From a virus, in IMG/VR virus record IMGVR_UViG_3300007896_000003, positions 1 to 32,024 of that record: DNA of 32,024 nucleotides. One strand, given 5' to 3'. The stretch's first letter is position 1, and every line of letters begins with the position of its first letter. Positions 14,100 through 23,500 of this stretch are shown here, piece after piece. Below the pieces are notes generated by a model, which ran no database searches, was not told the DNA's origin, and saw only the letters and a list, made by a program, of their open reading frames with translations. The position numbers were made by a program, and so were the translations under genes.

Positions 14100-15728
14100 G
14101 TGGCTTGGACTATAAATACAGCGAGTTATGATGGTAAATTATATGATGTTAGTGCTAAGCAGGCTATTACTTCTCCCCAATTTTTATCTGGGGCTGCGTG
14201 GTCGCCAGATGGGGCTAACTTTATTGCTTCGGGGAACACCGCAGCTCCAAATTGGGTACAATACACTACAACCTCGCCATGGGAAATAGATACATTATCT
14301 TTCGCAACTGAGTATAATACCACACATAACACAGATAGTATGTTCCTGAAACCTGACGGTACGTCTATTTTTTTTACTCTGGGTTCCAGTACATATGGGA
14401 AAACTTTTTTATATCAATATGATTTTTCTACCCCGTGGGATATATCTTCTATTACATTTAACCAAAGAATTGATTTAATATCGAGTGTATATAAATCTGG
14501 CCTTTTCTTTAAGCCTGATGGGTTAAAATTCTATTGGTTTGTTAACGGTTTTATAAAACAATATAATTTAACTTCTGCGTGGGATATAACTACGCTTTCT
14601 TATGATACGCAACTTGATGTCTCTGGTTATAGTAGTAACTCTATCTGCTTATTCTTCCATCCCAGTGGAACATATTTTTATATTACAGATTTAAGCCAGC
14701 CAAAAATTTACCAATTTTCAACATCACTGCCTTGGGCGGTTGACACTGGTATCTACAGTAATAAATTTGGTGATTTTACATCAGAGCAACCGTTATTATC
14801 TTATTTTTTCTTTAAGCCTGATGGATTAAAACTTTACGTAGCTGGTGAAAGTCCTAATATTTACCAATACACAATAGAAGATTATGCAACAACTTATTTA
14901 AACATAACCGCTTCTGCAAAAACAACTGCTTCTGTTGACCGTATCGCTGAGAAAAATATTGATTTAACATTAAGTTCAAAGGGTTCGTTTACACTTGATA
15001 CCCCTGACTTTTCATATACAGCAATCTCAGCAAGTGCAGAAAACACAAACTTTGTTAATTTTTATTCTCCTTTCACTTATGGTTTTACAGAGAATATAAC
15101 ATGCACGGATCTTTTTTACGCATCTAATTTGACATCTGGTGTTACTTTTGCCACTACTCCTGCATCTGTGTTTAGTTGTGTAAACTTAACGATGAACGTA
15201 TCAAATAATGCTGAATCAAAAATAGATGTAGCTATGGATATTGTTTATCCTGTGTCTGTTGTTGATTCAATATTCACAGTTTCAAATAAAATAATAACAT
15301 TAGAGGCATCTTCACTTGCAGTATCAGGCACAGTTGATGTTACATTCCCTAAGCTAACATTAGAAGCTCATGGAGGTGGCGCAGCTTCTCTTGTTTGCCC
15401 TGACCTTACTTTATCAGCATCAGGATTTGTCGGGATAGTCGGGACTACTGATGTGATAAACCCATCTTACACATTAGAGGCTAATGGATCGGCTGTCGTA
15501 GGCGGCACATTTGATGAAACGATATCTGATGTATTATTAGAAGCAATCGGGCTTACTGGCTGTATTGGCACGGCTGACGTTACGATGACTGATATCACTT
15601 TAGCTGCAACGGGTGGCTTTACTGTAGAAGGTACGGCAGATGTCACAATGCCAGATGTTAGTTTATATTCAGAGGGTAGGCTTGAGAGTAGATTCTCAAG
15701 TGAAATTCTAAGACATAGCAGGTATTAA
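14100..15728 (+). CDS. beta-propeller tail fibre protein, N-terminal part (broken gene)
   Basis: A 542-residue protein with a GTG start after AAGAGG. Residues about 1-275 contain five repeats built on KPDG-LKFY/FFT...IYQY-FSTPWDI-TLSY, i.e. a beta-propeller. Residues about 280-400 are a beta-rich linker. From about 400 to 530 there are short repeats of 20-23 residues, GTADVTMPD-TL-A-G, typical of a stacked beta fibre stalk. The expected C-terminal domain (MKNIALSQYTNYNFNSFAE...) is missing here and appears 34 bases downstream in another frame, so this ORF looks like the larger part of a frameshifted gene. The fibre would face outward from the tail and may bind the host surface; that is inferred. 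Confidence 0.6.
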   Translation: MAWTINTASYDGKLYDVSAKQAITSPQFLSGAAWSPDGANFIASGNTAAPNWVQYTTTSPWEIDTLSFATEYNTTHNTDSMFLKPDGTSIFFTLGSSTYGKTFLYQYDFSTPWDISSITFNQRIDLISSVYKSGLFFKPDGLKFYWFVNGFIKQYNLTSAWDITTLSYDTQLDVSGYSSNSICLFFHPSGTYFYITDLSQPKIYQFSTSLPWAVDTGIYSNKFGDFTSEQPLLSYFFFKPDGLKLYVAGESPNIYQYTIEDYATTYLNITASAKTTASVDRIAEKNIDLTLSSKGSFTLDTPDFSYTAISASAENTNFVNFYSPFTYGFTENITCTDLFYASNLTSGVTFATTPASVFSCVNLTMNVSNNAESKIDVAMDIVYPVSVVDSIFTVSNKIITLEASSLAVSGTVDVTFPKLTLEAHGGGAASLVCPDLTLSASGFVGIVGTTDVINPSYTLEANGSAVVGGTFDETISDVLLEAIGLTGCIGTADVTMTDITLAATGGFTVEGTADVTMPDVSLYSEGRLESRFSSEILRHSRY

Positions 15729-15762
15729 TGCTGCCAAAAACATACTGGAAGGGACTATTAAT

Positions 15763-16242
15763 ATGGAATATTTGACCTTAGCAATGAACATGAAAAATAT
15801 AGCGTTATCCCAATATACCAATTATAATTTTAATTCCTTTGCTGAAATAGGCGGCAGGTATTTTGGATTTAACTCTGATGGCATTTATGAATTAGACGAA
15901 GCAGATGATGATAATGATACAAATATTGATGCTTTTGCTGAGTTTACAAGAAGTGATTATGGATTATCAAATCAGAAGAAAATGCGCCGAATAATTGTTG
16001 GTTATGAAGCAAGTGGTAGTATACAACTTGTAACAGCCGCAGACGAAGGCAGCTCTGAAACCTATTCGTTGTCACCTACCTTGGCAGGTAATAAGCAAGG
16101 CAGTGGTGTTTTGTGGGGTAAAAGAACACAGAAAGGCAGATATTGGGACATGAAGGTTCAAAATGTAGACGGTTGTGATTTTAGCCTTGATTTCATTGAA
16201 GCCGATTTTATTATTGGAAGTAAAAAACCACAGGGAAGTTAA
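15763..16242 (+). CDS. C-terminal domain of the fibre protein (broken gene)
   Basis: A 159-residue frame starting MEYLTLAMNMKNIALSQYTNYNFNSFAEIGGRYFG. In related phages, as I know the family, this domain follows the GTADVTMPD-type stalk in one polypeptide and ends with KGRYWDMKVQNVDGCDFSLDFIEAD. Reading upstream in the same frame gives DIAGINAAKNILEGTIN before a stop near 15700, which would join naturally to the upstream ORF after one base is gained or lost at about 15700. GGAAGGG lies about 8 bases before the ATG, so separate translation is possible. The domain is probably a beta sandwich with a DDDNDTNID acidic loop. Confidence 0.55.
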   Translation: MEYLTLAMNMKNIALSQYTNYNFNSFAEIGGRYFGFNSDGIYELDEADDDNDTNIDAFAEFTRSDYGLSNQKKMRRIIVGYEASGSIQLVTAADEGSSETYSLSPTLAGNKQGSGVLWGKRTQKGRYWDMKVQNVDGCDFSLDFIEADFIIGSKKPQGS

Positions 16243-16254
16243 AGGAGAAATAAT

Positions 16255-17622
16255 ATGGCTATACAAGTTGATGTTGTTCCACATATGCAATTTGATCCAG
16301 GTGCGAACGCTGCATCCGAGGTTGTATCGTCACAGTTTACTACTGCGCAGGAATATGCCTCTAATTCGATGACAACGGCAGAGTATTATTTAGAGACTCT
16401 TGTAAATACCTTTACAAGTATAAATACTCCGGCAATTGATATTGATTATAATTTTCAAGAAGTTGAGATTGAAAGTACATTGACAACTTTACGACCTACT
16501 CCGCCAACTGATGCTGAGATGACACCTGAAACTTTTGAACAGCCGACAAGACCTACATTTGATACAATTACAATTCCAAGTGTTACTATCCCTGTATATG
16601 ATATTGTTGATCCTGCAACTGACTTTTCTTATCAAGATAGTGGATATTCAAGTACACTTAATACAGTCTTGAAGGCTTTAATGGCAACATATATTAATGA
16701 TGGTGGTACTGGTCTTGGTGAAGATGTTGAAGATGCTTTATGGGCAAGAGCAAGAGCAAGAACAGAATTAGAAAATGAACGGATGTATGACGAAGTTGAT
16801 ACTTATTATGCTGTAAGAGGTCACGAAACTCCGCCAGGCGCACATGCAGGACAAATATTAAGAGTTAATGCCGAAGTAAATAGAAATAACGAGCAGATGA
16901 ATTATGAAATTATGATAGAGCAGGCGAGGCTTGCTCATGAACATACTAAATTCAATATTACATCTGCTCTTGCTCTTGAAGGGCAAGAAAAAGAATTATA
17001 TAATAATATTCAAAACAGGTTATTAGAAGCTGCTAAGACATTAGTTGATATAGTTTTAACTACATATAAAACTAAGGTTGATGGTTACATATCAAAACTA
17101 CAAGCTGCGCAGATGGAATTAGATGTTAATAAAACGCAAGCTGAAGTTATTATGGAGTCAAACAAAAATCTTGTTGCAATATATCAAAGCGATCTTGAAG
17201 CATATAAGATTAATGTAAGTACAGAGCTTGGTATTATAGAATCTATTGCTAAAGTTTATAGTTATAGAGTAGCTGGGTATGAATCTGATGCAAAGGCCGA
17301 AGCAACAAAATTAGACGCTCAGATAGAATTATATAAAGCAAAAATTTCTCAAGCTAATAATCAAACAATGCTATCTTTAAAAGAAGCAGAATTAACATTG
17401 CAAGCATATTTAGGTCAGATGGGATTAAGTGTTGAAGGTGCGAAAGCTCTTGCAAATGTATCGGCTCAATTAGCGGCATCAGCATTAAGTTCTGTAAACG
17501 CATCTGCAAGTATCGGGGATTCTATAAGTAGAGGCCTTTCAAAATCTCATAATCATACTGAAAGTTTAGGGAATAGTGCGTCTCTTAGTGAAACACATCA
17601 ATATCCACATGCGGAGTCATAA
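16255..17622 (+). CDS. long helical virion structural protein
   Basis: A 455-residue protein behind AAAGGAG. The N-terminal 120 residues are Thr/Pro-rich and extended. The segment DALWARARARTELEN (from about residue 160) with YAVRGHETPPGAHAGQIL is a conserved mark of a podovirus-type structural family. Residues about 200-420 are almost wholly helical with heptads (MNYEIMIEQARLAHEH, QAAQMELDVNKTQAEVIM, YKAKISQANNQTML), forming long coiled coils. The last 30 residues are Ser/Asn/His rich. It probably forms a trimeric tail appendage or internal helical rod. The next gene starts on the base after its stop codon. Confidence 0.6.
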   Translation: MAIQVDVVPHMQFDPGANAASEVVSSQFTTAQEYASNSMTTAEYYLETLVNTFTSINTPAIDIDYNFQEVEIESTLTTLRPTPPTDAEMTPETFEQPTRPTFDTITIPSVTIPVYDIVDPATDFSYQDSGYSSTLNTVLKALMATYINDGGTGLGEDVEDALWARARARTELENERMYDEVDTYYAVRGHETPPGAHAGQILRVNAEVNRNNEQMNYEIMIEQARLAHEHTKFNITSALALEGQEKELYNNIQNRLLEAAKTLVDIVLTTYKTKVDGYISKLQAAQMELDVNKTQAEVIMESNKNLVAIYQSDLEAYKINVSTELGIIESIAKVYSYRVAGYESDAKAEATKLDAQIELYKAKISQANNQTMLSLKEAELTLQAYLGQMGLSVEGAKALANVSAQLAASALSSVNASASIGDSISRGLSKSHNHTESLGNSASLSETHQYPHAES

Positions 17623-19878
17623 ATGCCTGTTGCTTTTAAATACATAGGAGATGAACAAGCTGCAAAGAATTTAAGGCGGTTTGGACAGGTACAACTTGAC
17701 ATTCTGATTAATGCTATGAGCTATCAAGGCTTACAGCAAAATCAGCGTAATGTTAAATTTAGTGACGGTACTATTATTTCGTGTAAAAGAGTTATGAACC
17801 TTGACACTGTAACAATTTACGTTCCTACTCAGATTATTCCAGTAGAGGAAAGAGTAATAACAGAAGTCACTTATTGCTGGTGCAGCAGGTACTTTTCAGA
17901 AGGTACTATTATTGAAGTTATTAATCCTGATTCTAAGGAAGGTGAATATCCTTCATCCATGTTTTCAACTCAATTAAGTTTACACTATCAATCTGAATAT
18001 GGCTCTGCACAATATTATGGATGGATATTTAATATTTGGACTGATAACGCTGCGGCCTATACAGGTATAAGGTATAAAGTAAAGGTTTGTAGAGGCATTG
18101 AAACAAAGAATATTATTTGCGGTTCTTTAAGTATCGCACCACATTCAGTTGGAGATAAAGTTATATTGTTTTGTGCTGGTAATGGAAATTTATTTGAACG
18201 GCATCATTATAATTTTTTACCATTTAAATTTAAAGAAAGCCCTTGTTACGGCAAAATGAATTCTTGTTTTTCTTGTAATACCATATTAAGAGATTTAACA
18301 AAAGACCATGGAATAGATATTGAGGATGCGCTTGAGGGAACTTATGTTATTACAGATTTGAGTATTACAGATATTGCCTCACCAAATGAAGATATGGTTG
18401 ATGTTTTAACATATAAATATATTAGCACAGTAGATCTTGAAAAAGATTGCTTAACTACAGGTATCCCGTATTCTGAAAAAATAACATCGTTCCTTGGAGC
18501 TATTGATTTTACAAATAATACTGTGCAAATAAAACTTAATACAGATGAGGTTGTTACAGCAAATATACATTTTAATTGTCAAGCTCCATATGCTTATAAA
18601 GATAGAGCAAGAATGTTGACAATGATTAAAATTTATCCAGTCTTAAATTATCTTGCTGAGTCTTACGGTATTGGTCGTAGAAGATATCTTGTCTTGAAAA
18701 GTAAAGATAATGGCCAAGATATATATACGATAATTGGGTATACATTTAGTATGCCTGCAAGATGCCCTGTAAGAATGCTATCTTTAAATTTTCTTCATTC
18801 TGACAAATTTGGTTATAGTTATGACGAGACATCACGGTTAATATGGGACTTGGAAAATGATGTTGAAGTATTAAATACATCTACTGAAACAGCGTGCTTA
18901 GTGAAGGATGGCGTGAAGCGATTACAAGAAATAGGAGTCAGCAGTGATGTGCATCAGACTTTATATGAAACCACAGGAATAGTGGGAGACTCTAATAACT
19001 CATGGACAAAGAGAATCGAAGGCTATTATGAAACAAGAGATACCGCAAGTATTCGTGTCCCATCAAAAATTTCTGATGATACTTATAGAACTATCAGAAA
19101 AGACCGTGCGTCAGATGTAACTTATTTTTGGATACCAGTTAAAGAAAAATATATATCTAATTATCAATCTTTTGAAGAATCAAACAAAACCACAAATACA
19201 TATAATAAAGTTTCTTCCTGCGATATGCGCCCTATATGGTGGTTCGCTGCATGGTATATAGATTATAGCAAAGAAGTTTATTCTATTCCAGGAGATAAAT
19301 ATTCTTTACCTAACTACCAATATAGTGAACCTTTCCCTATAACTTTTCAAGGTGAAGAAAGCACGATCTATAAAGATAATGAAATTAAAGAGGAAACAGT
19401 TACCTCATATTATGATAAAGATAAAATTTTAATTTTTGAAAATAATTCAATAATAGAAAAAATAAACGTAGGATATGGCTTAGAAGAATTTGCGGATGAC
19501 TATATCACACAAACTAATGAATTGTTAAGCCATACTTTTCCTTCATCTTATAGCACTTGCGATAACAGTGTTTATTTATTTGATATATATGTTACTCGCA
19601 ATTATAAACATCTCTATTCATGGTCAGACCCATATTGGAAAATGTACCCAGTTATAATAGAAGCTGATACATATAATGCTTATGTAATCGGTTACAAGCA
19701 AGAAGGTATAACAGATTTTTCTAAATTCAAATTAAATGAGTGTGAAAAATTTAGCACAGGTGCTATAATAGATAGAATAAAAGAAATGGCTATAGATTGG
19801 CAAACAGATATTGCGGCGTTAGGGTCAAGAAGCAGTTTTATATATTCGCTTGATGGATTCGGCATACCAAACAATTAA
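17623..19878 (+). CDS. large virion-associated protein of unknown function
   Basis: A 751-residue protein with no domain I can name beyond its N-terminus, where LRRFGQVQLDILINAMSYQGLQQNQRNVKFSDGTIISCKRV resembles a small phage domain of helices followed by a FSDGT strand pair. The rest is rich in Tyr, Ile, Ser and Asp and contains many Cys residues (YCWCSRYF, CYGKMNSCFSCNT, CPVR), unusual for a fibre. A CxxC-like pair near NSCFSCNT could be a metal site. The gene starts immediately after the previous stop (TAAATG), so translation is coupled. It could be a receptor-binding or baseplate-like protein; the evidence is position only. Codon use looks more AT-rich than in the head genes. Confidence 0.45.
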   Translation: MPVAFKYIGDEQAAKNLRRFGQVQLDILINAMSYQGLQQNQRNVKFSDGTIISCKRVMNLDTVTIYVPTQIIPVEERVITEVTYCWCSRYFSEGTIIEVINPDSKEGEYPSSMFSTQLSLHYQSEYGSAQYYGWIFNIWTDNAAAYTGIRYKVKVCRGIETKNIICGSLSIAPHSVGDKVILFCAGNGNLFERHHYNFLPFKFKESPCYGKMNSCFSCNTILRDLTKDHGIDIEDALEGTYVITDLSITDIASPNEDMVDVLTYKYISTVDLEKDCLTTGIPYSEKITSFLGAIDFTNNTVQIKLNTDEVVTANIHFNCQAPYAYKDRARMLTMIKIYPVLNYLAESYGIGRRRYLVLKSKDNGQDIYTIIGYTFSMPARCPVRMLSLNFLHSDKFGYSYDETSRLIWDLENDVEVLNTSTETACLVKDGVKRLQEIGVSSDVHQTLYETTGIVGDSNNSWTKRIEGYYETRDTASIRVPSKISDDTYRTIRKDRASDVTYFWIPVKEKYISNYQSFEESNKTTNTYNKVSSCDMRPIWWFAAWYIDYSKEVYSIPGDKYSLPNYQYSEPFPITFQGEESTIYKDNEIKEETVTSYYDKDKILIFENNSIIEKINVGYGLEEFADDYITQTNELLSHTFPSSYSTCDNSVYLFDIYVTRNYKHLYSWSDPYWKMYPVIIEADTYNAYVIGYKQEGITDFSKFKLNECEKFSTGAIIDRIKEMAIDWQTDIAALGSRSSFIYSLDGFGIPNN

Positions 19879-19893
19879 AATAAGGAGATAAAT

Positions 19894-20463
19894 ATGTTAT
19901 TTCGTAAACAGTCAGGTGAATTAAGTGACGAGTATAAAAAGCAACGTGATTTAATGTATCTGAGAAATAAGAATGATGCTATAGCAAAAGAAAAGCGTAC
20001 AAATCTTGCCGCATTAAAAGATAAAAAATTTACTGTTGCCGCTAATACTTTGGAGACACAAAAAGTAAGAGAAAATGAAATGGCAAAGGCAAGGCTTCTG
20101 GACCAAGGAGAAACTGCAAGGGCAGGCATGAGAGCCGCAAACCAGATGGCCGTGGCGAAAGAAAGAAATAAGTTCGCTGGGATGAAATACATAGCACCAC
20201 AAGAAAGATATGATGAAAAGACAGGGATGAGCTATATGACTCAGCCATCAACTTATAATTTAGAACCAAGGCAAGAGCCAGCCGAAGAGAGTACATGGAA
20301 AGCCCCCACTGGTGGGAAGTTGCGATGGGGTGTTGACGCAAAAGGCAACAAAATATTAACTAATAGAATATCTAAACTACCCGATGTATTTAATACTAAC
20401 AAAAAGAAGAGTAAATATAATGTGCGGGGCACATCTGATTTTTTAAGAGCGTCAACATTTTAA
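19894..20463 (+). CDS. helical protein, possible internal virion protein
   Basis: A 189-residue basic protein behind AAGGAG. Residues about 10-105 are strongly helical and charged (DEYKKQRDLMYLRNKNDAIAKEKR, ENEMAKARLLDQGETARAGMRAANQMAVAKERNKF). The DQGETARAGM-type repeat is a pattern I have seen in proteins placed before phage polyvalent or ejection proteins. The C-terminal 60 residues are Pro/Lys rich and end in KYNVRGTSDFLRASTF. It sits just upstream of the giant gene, so it may be ejected with it or anchor it in the head. That is inferred. Confidence 0.4.
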   Translation: MLFRKQSGELSDEYKKQRDLMYLRNKNDAIAKEKRTNLAALKDKKFTVAANTLETQKVRENEMAKARLLDQGETARAGMRAANQMAVAKERNKFAGMKYIAPQERYDEKTGMSYMTQPSTYNLEPRQEPAEESTWKAPTGGKLRWGVDAKGNKILTNRISKLPDVFNTNKKKSKYNVRGTSDFLRASTF

Positions 20464-20501
20464 AAATGTGATAAAAATTATTAATTGGGTTATAAAAAAT
20501 T

Positions 20502-23500
20502 ATGCCAATACTTGCAGATTATTACAACGAAAATAAAGATTATTACAAAGGGGCTTCTCTTAATGATGTAGCCCAAGATGTTTTTTCCAGAGCAGAAAAA
20601 CCAGATGGGCAAACTTTTGAACAATGGTCAGAAATAACCGGCGTTAATAAAGAGTTAAAAACGGAACAGCCCCCCGAACCTGTACGCAGAAACCTCGGCA
20701 CAGCACCGCAGGAAGATACCACTAACCCACTCTTAGCTATTCCTCGGTCTGGTCTTGTCGCTGCGTCTGATATAGTTGGCGCTGGCGGCGGGCTTCTTAG
20801 GCATTTTGGAGAAACAAGTGAAAGGAAACAACAAGAGATTAAAGACGCTTTTGGCACACTCTTAAGAGATGGAGCAGCTAAACCACAAACAACACAGCCT
20901 TTACGTCCTGAACCAGAGCCAACTACTTTATTTGGCATGGCAAAAAAAGGTATGGGCTATACAGTAAAAAAAGGCGGGGAAGGTTTAAAATATTTAAGAG
21001 ATACAGAAGCGGCTAAATGGTATTCTTCTGTTATGGCTCAACAAAGGCTAAAGGAAGCCAGCAGTTCAAAAACAAAAAGTCCAAATCCAATGTATAACCT
21101 TGTGGGGGATATTTTTAATATAGGCTCTGATGCTTTAAAAAATCTTGGTGAGTCAGATATTAGCAAGTGGAACGCAGATTTAAAAGGCAATAATACTTTT
21201 AGGAATGAAGTTACCCCTCAAATTCAACGGTTAATAAAAAAAGGTGATGATAAATCTCTTAAGACAGCATTAAATTTATTAGAAAAAGGCGAAGGGTGGG
21301 TAGAACGATCTAAACTCAAAGAAACAGGAATGAATAAAATAGCTGATTTTGGCACAGGTATTCATGAAGCAACTCAAAAATTCAGTGATTATGTAAGACC
21401 TGTAACAAGAGAAGGCTCGGCTTTAAGGTATGTCACAGGTGCGATAGAGTCTGTTATCCCGTCACTTCTCATAGGTACGGGGGTGACGGTTTTGACAAAA
21501 AACCCTCAGTTGGGTTTAGCGTCAATGTTCCCACAAGTTTATGGTAGCACTTACGCAGCAGAAAGGGCAGAAGGGAAAAGCACGACAGAAGCACGTATGA
21601 CAGGCGTTGTAAATGCTTCGCTTGAAGTATTAAGTGAGGGTGTCCCTTTAGGTATAATAACAAAAAAAGGTGGTAAATTTGTAACAAAAACGATTAAAGC
21701 AGGAACAGCAGAAGGTATCCAGGAATTTCTTAACGAGGCGATGCAAATTGCTTATGCTGAAGGCATTATCGGAGATGATACTCCGCCGGAGGAGATAGGC
21801 CAAAGATTAATTGATGCTGGTATTATGGGTGCTATAGGTGGTAGTGGAACATCTATGATGTTTGATGTGGCGAGCAAATTAAATAAAAAACAAAATATAG
21901 ACCCTGATAAAACAGATGATGACAATAACCCTGACAACCCTAATTCTTTCCAAAATAGTTATAAGGGAAAACAGGCGGTTGAACAGAAAAAAGCAATAAT
22001 AGATACTATAATCGAAGCAGACGATATCGCTAATTTTGAAAAAGTTCTTAGTAGTAGGGTGCTTGATGAAGCGGATATTAAAAAAATAAAAAAACAAGCT
22101 GGCCCCAATTTATCTTCTGCAATAGATGAGATAATTGAAACTGGTAAAAAACAATCCAACTTTGCTTCTATGATATCAGAAAGTATTGAAACTGGTACTG
22201 ACATCAACGGAGTTGAGTTCTCACAAGAAAAAGCAGAAACACTTATACAAATGGGCACAGAAAACGGATTGTTGACTGAAACCCTTTTAAATGAGCTTAA
22301 AACAGCATACCCACAAATAGCCGAGGTGGTAGATAATTTACTCCAGGATATGACACAAACAGAACAGGCAGAGCAAGGTGAGTTTGTACCAAGAGGTGAG
22401 CCAGATACAGCCGCCCAAGCAGTTGAGGTGTTTGAGGCACAACCCTCGCAATCACCTGCGGCTGATTCATACCAGTTTTTTGAAGACAAAGGGATAGTAG
22501 ATTTAAGCGAAAATGAGAAACAATTTGAAAAAAATCCCTTAGATGCTGAGAGCAATACAGATTATCTCGATAAATACAATGCAGCTTATTTCGATAAATA
22601 CATAAAAAAAGCGAATTTAACAGAAACTACTAATGAACTTACGGTGGCTAATCAGCCGAGCTTAGTGCCAGAAGAGCAAGTTGCTACTGGACAAGAGGTT
22701 GTCGAGCCAAGCGCATTACCTCAAACCAGAAATATAGAAACAATAAAAGCCGACATCGCACAAGCAGAAGAAGGCCAGACATCAGCTTTATACAGGGAAC
22801 TTGCTGATGCCATGGACGCTACAAAAGAGCAAGGCGGGAAAGAAGTTGTTAAAGAAATAAGCAAACCTAAACAAGATACCGTCCAGCTTACCGAGCAACC
22901 AATCGCTAAAACTAAAGAAGAAGCACCACATAAAAAACATGAGGTAACGCTTAAAAGATATTTAGAAGAAATTGAGTTAGCTACACCAGGGAAAAGGATA
23001 AGAACCACTGATGATAAAGCATATGGGCCAGTAGAAGAAACATGGGCAAGCCAGCCATCAACCTTCCCGGAATGGTTTAAGAATAACGGTTGGTCTAAAG
23101 CGGAAGCTATTAAGGCTATAAAAAAAGGTCTTGAAGGCCAGGAGTTTAAAGATACAAGGAGCGGTAAGGGACAGGGGAGTATCTGGCAAGCTGCTCTTGA
23201 CGCTGCTGAGAATGAACGTTCACAAGGGTTAAACGATTTTAGCGCATACTTAGAAAAAAACCCTGAGTCTGTGGCAAATATTACCGCTGAAGAATACCAA
23301 GAAGTTTTAGCTTTTAATGAAGCGCGGGATACCCCAAACGATAAGATTATAGACGCGGCATTGGTATATCGTAAAGACGTACAAGAAGAGTTAAAAAAAG
23401 AATTTAATAAAAAAACACCTATACCAAAAGATAAAGACTTTGTTGAGGCTCCAAAAGAGACTCTTATAAGCGCAGAAGAACAGAAAGAAGCTAAAAAGTT

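Noticed and set aside
20447-20470. A/T inverted repeat ACATTTT/AAAATGT at the end of the helical protein gene
   Set aside because: Only A-T pairs would remain around a loop of usable size, with no following T-run, so neither a terminator nor a stable hairpin is supported.
21959-22555. 198-residue open frame on the minus strand
   Set aside because: It lies wholly inside the giant plus-strand gene, is Ser/Cys/Leu rich without motifs, and has no ribosome site or intergenic position. It is an antisense shadow.
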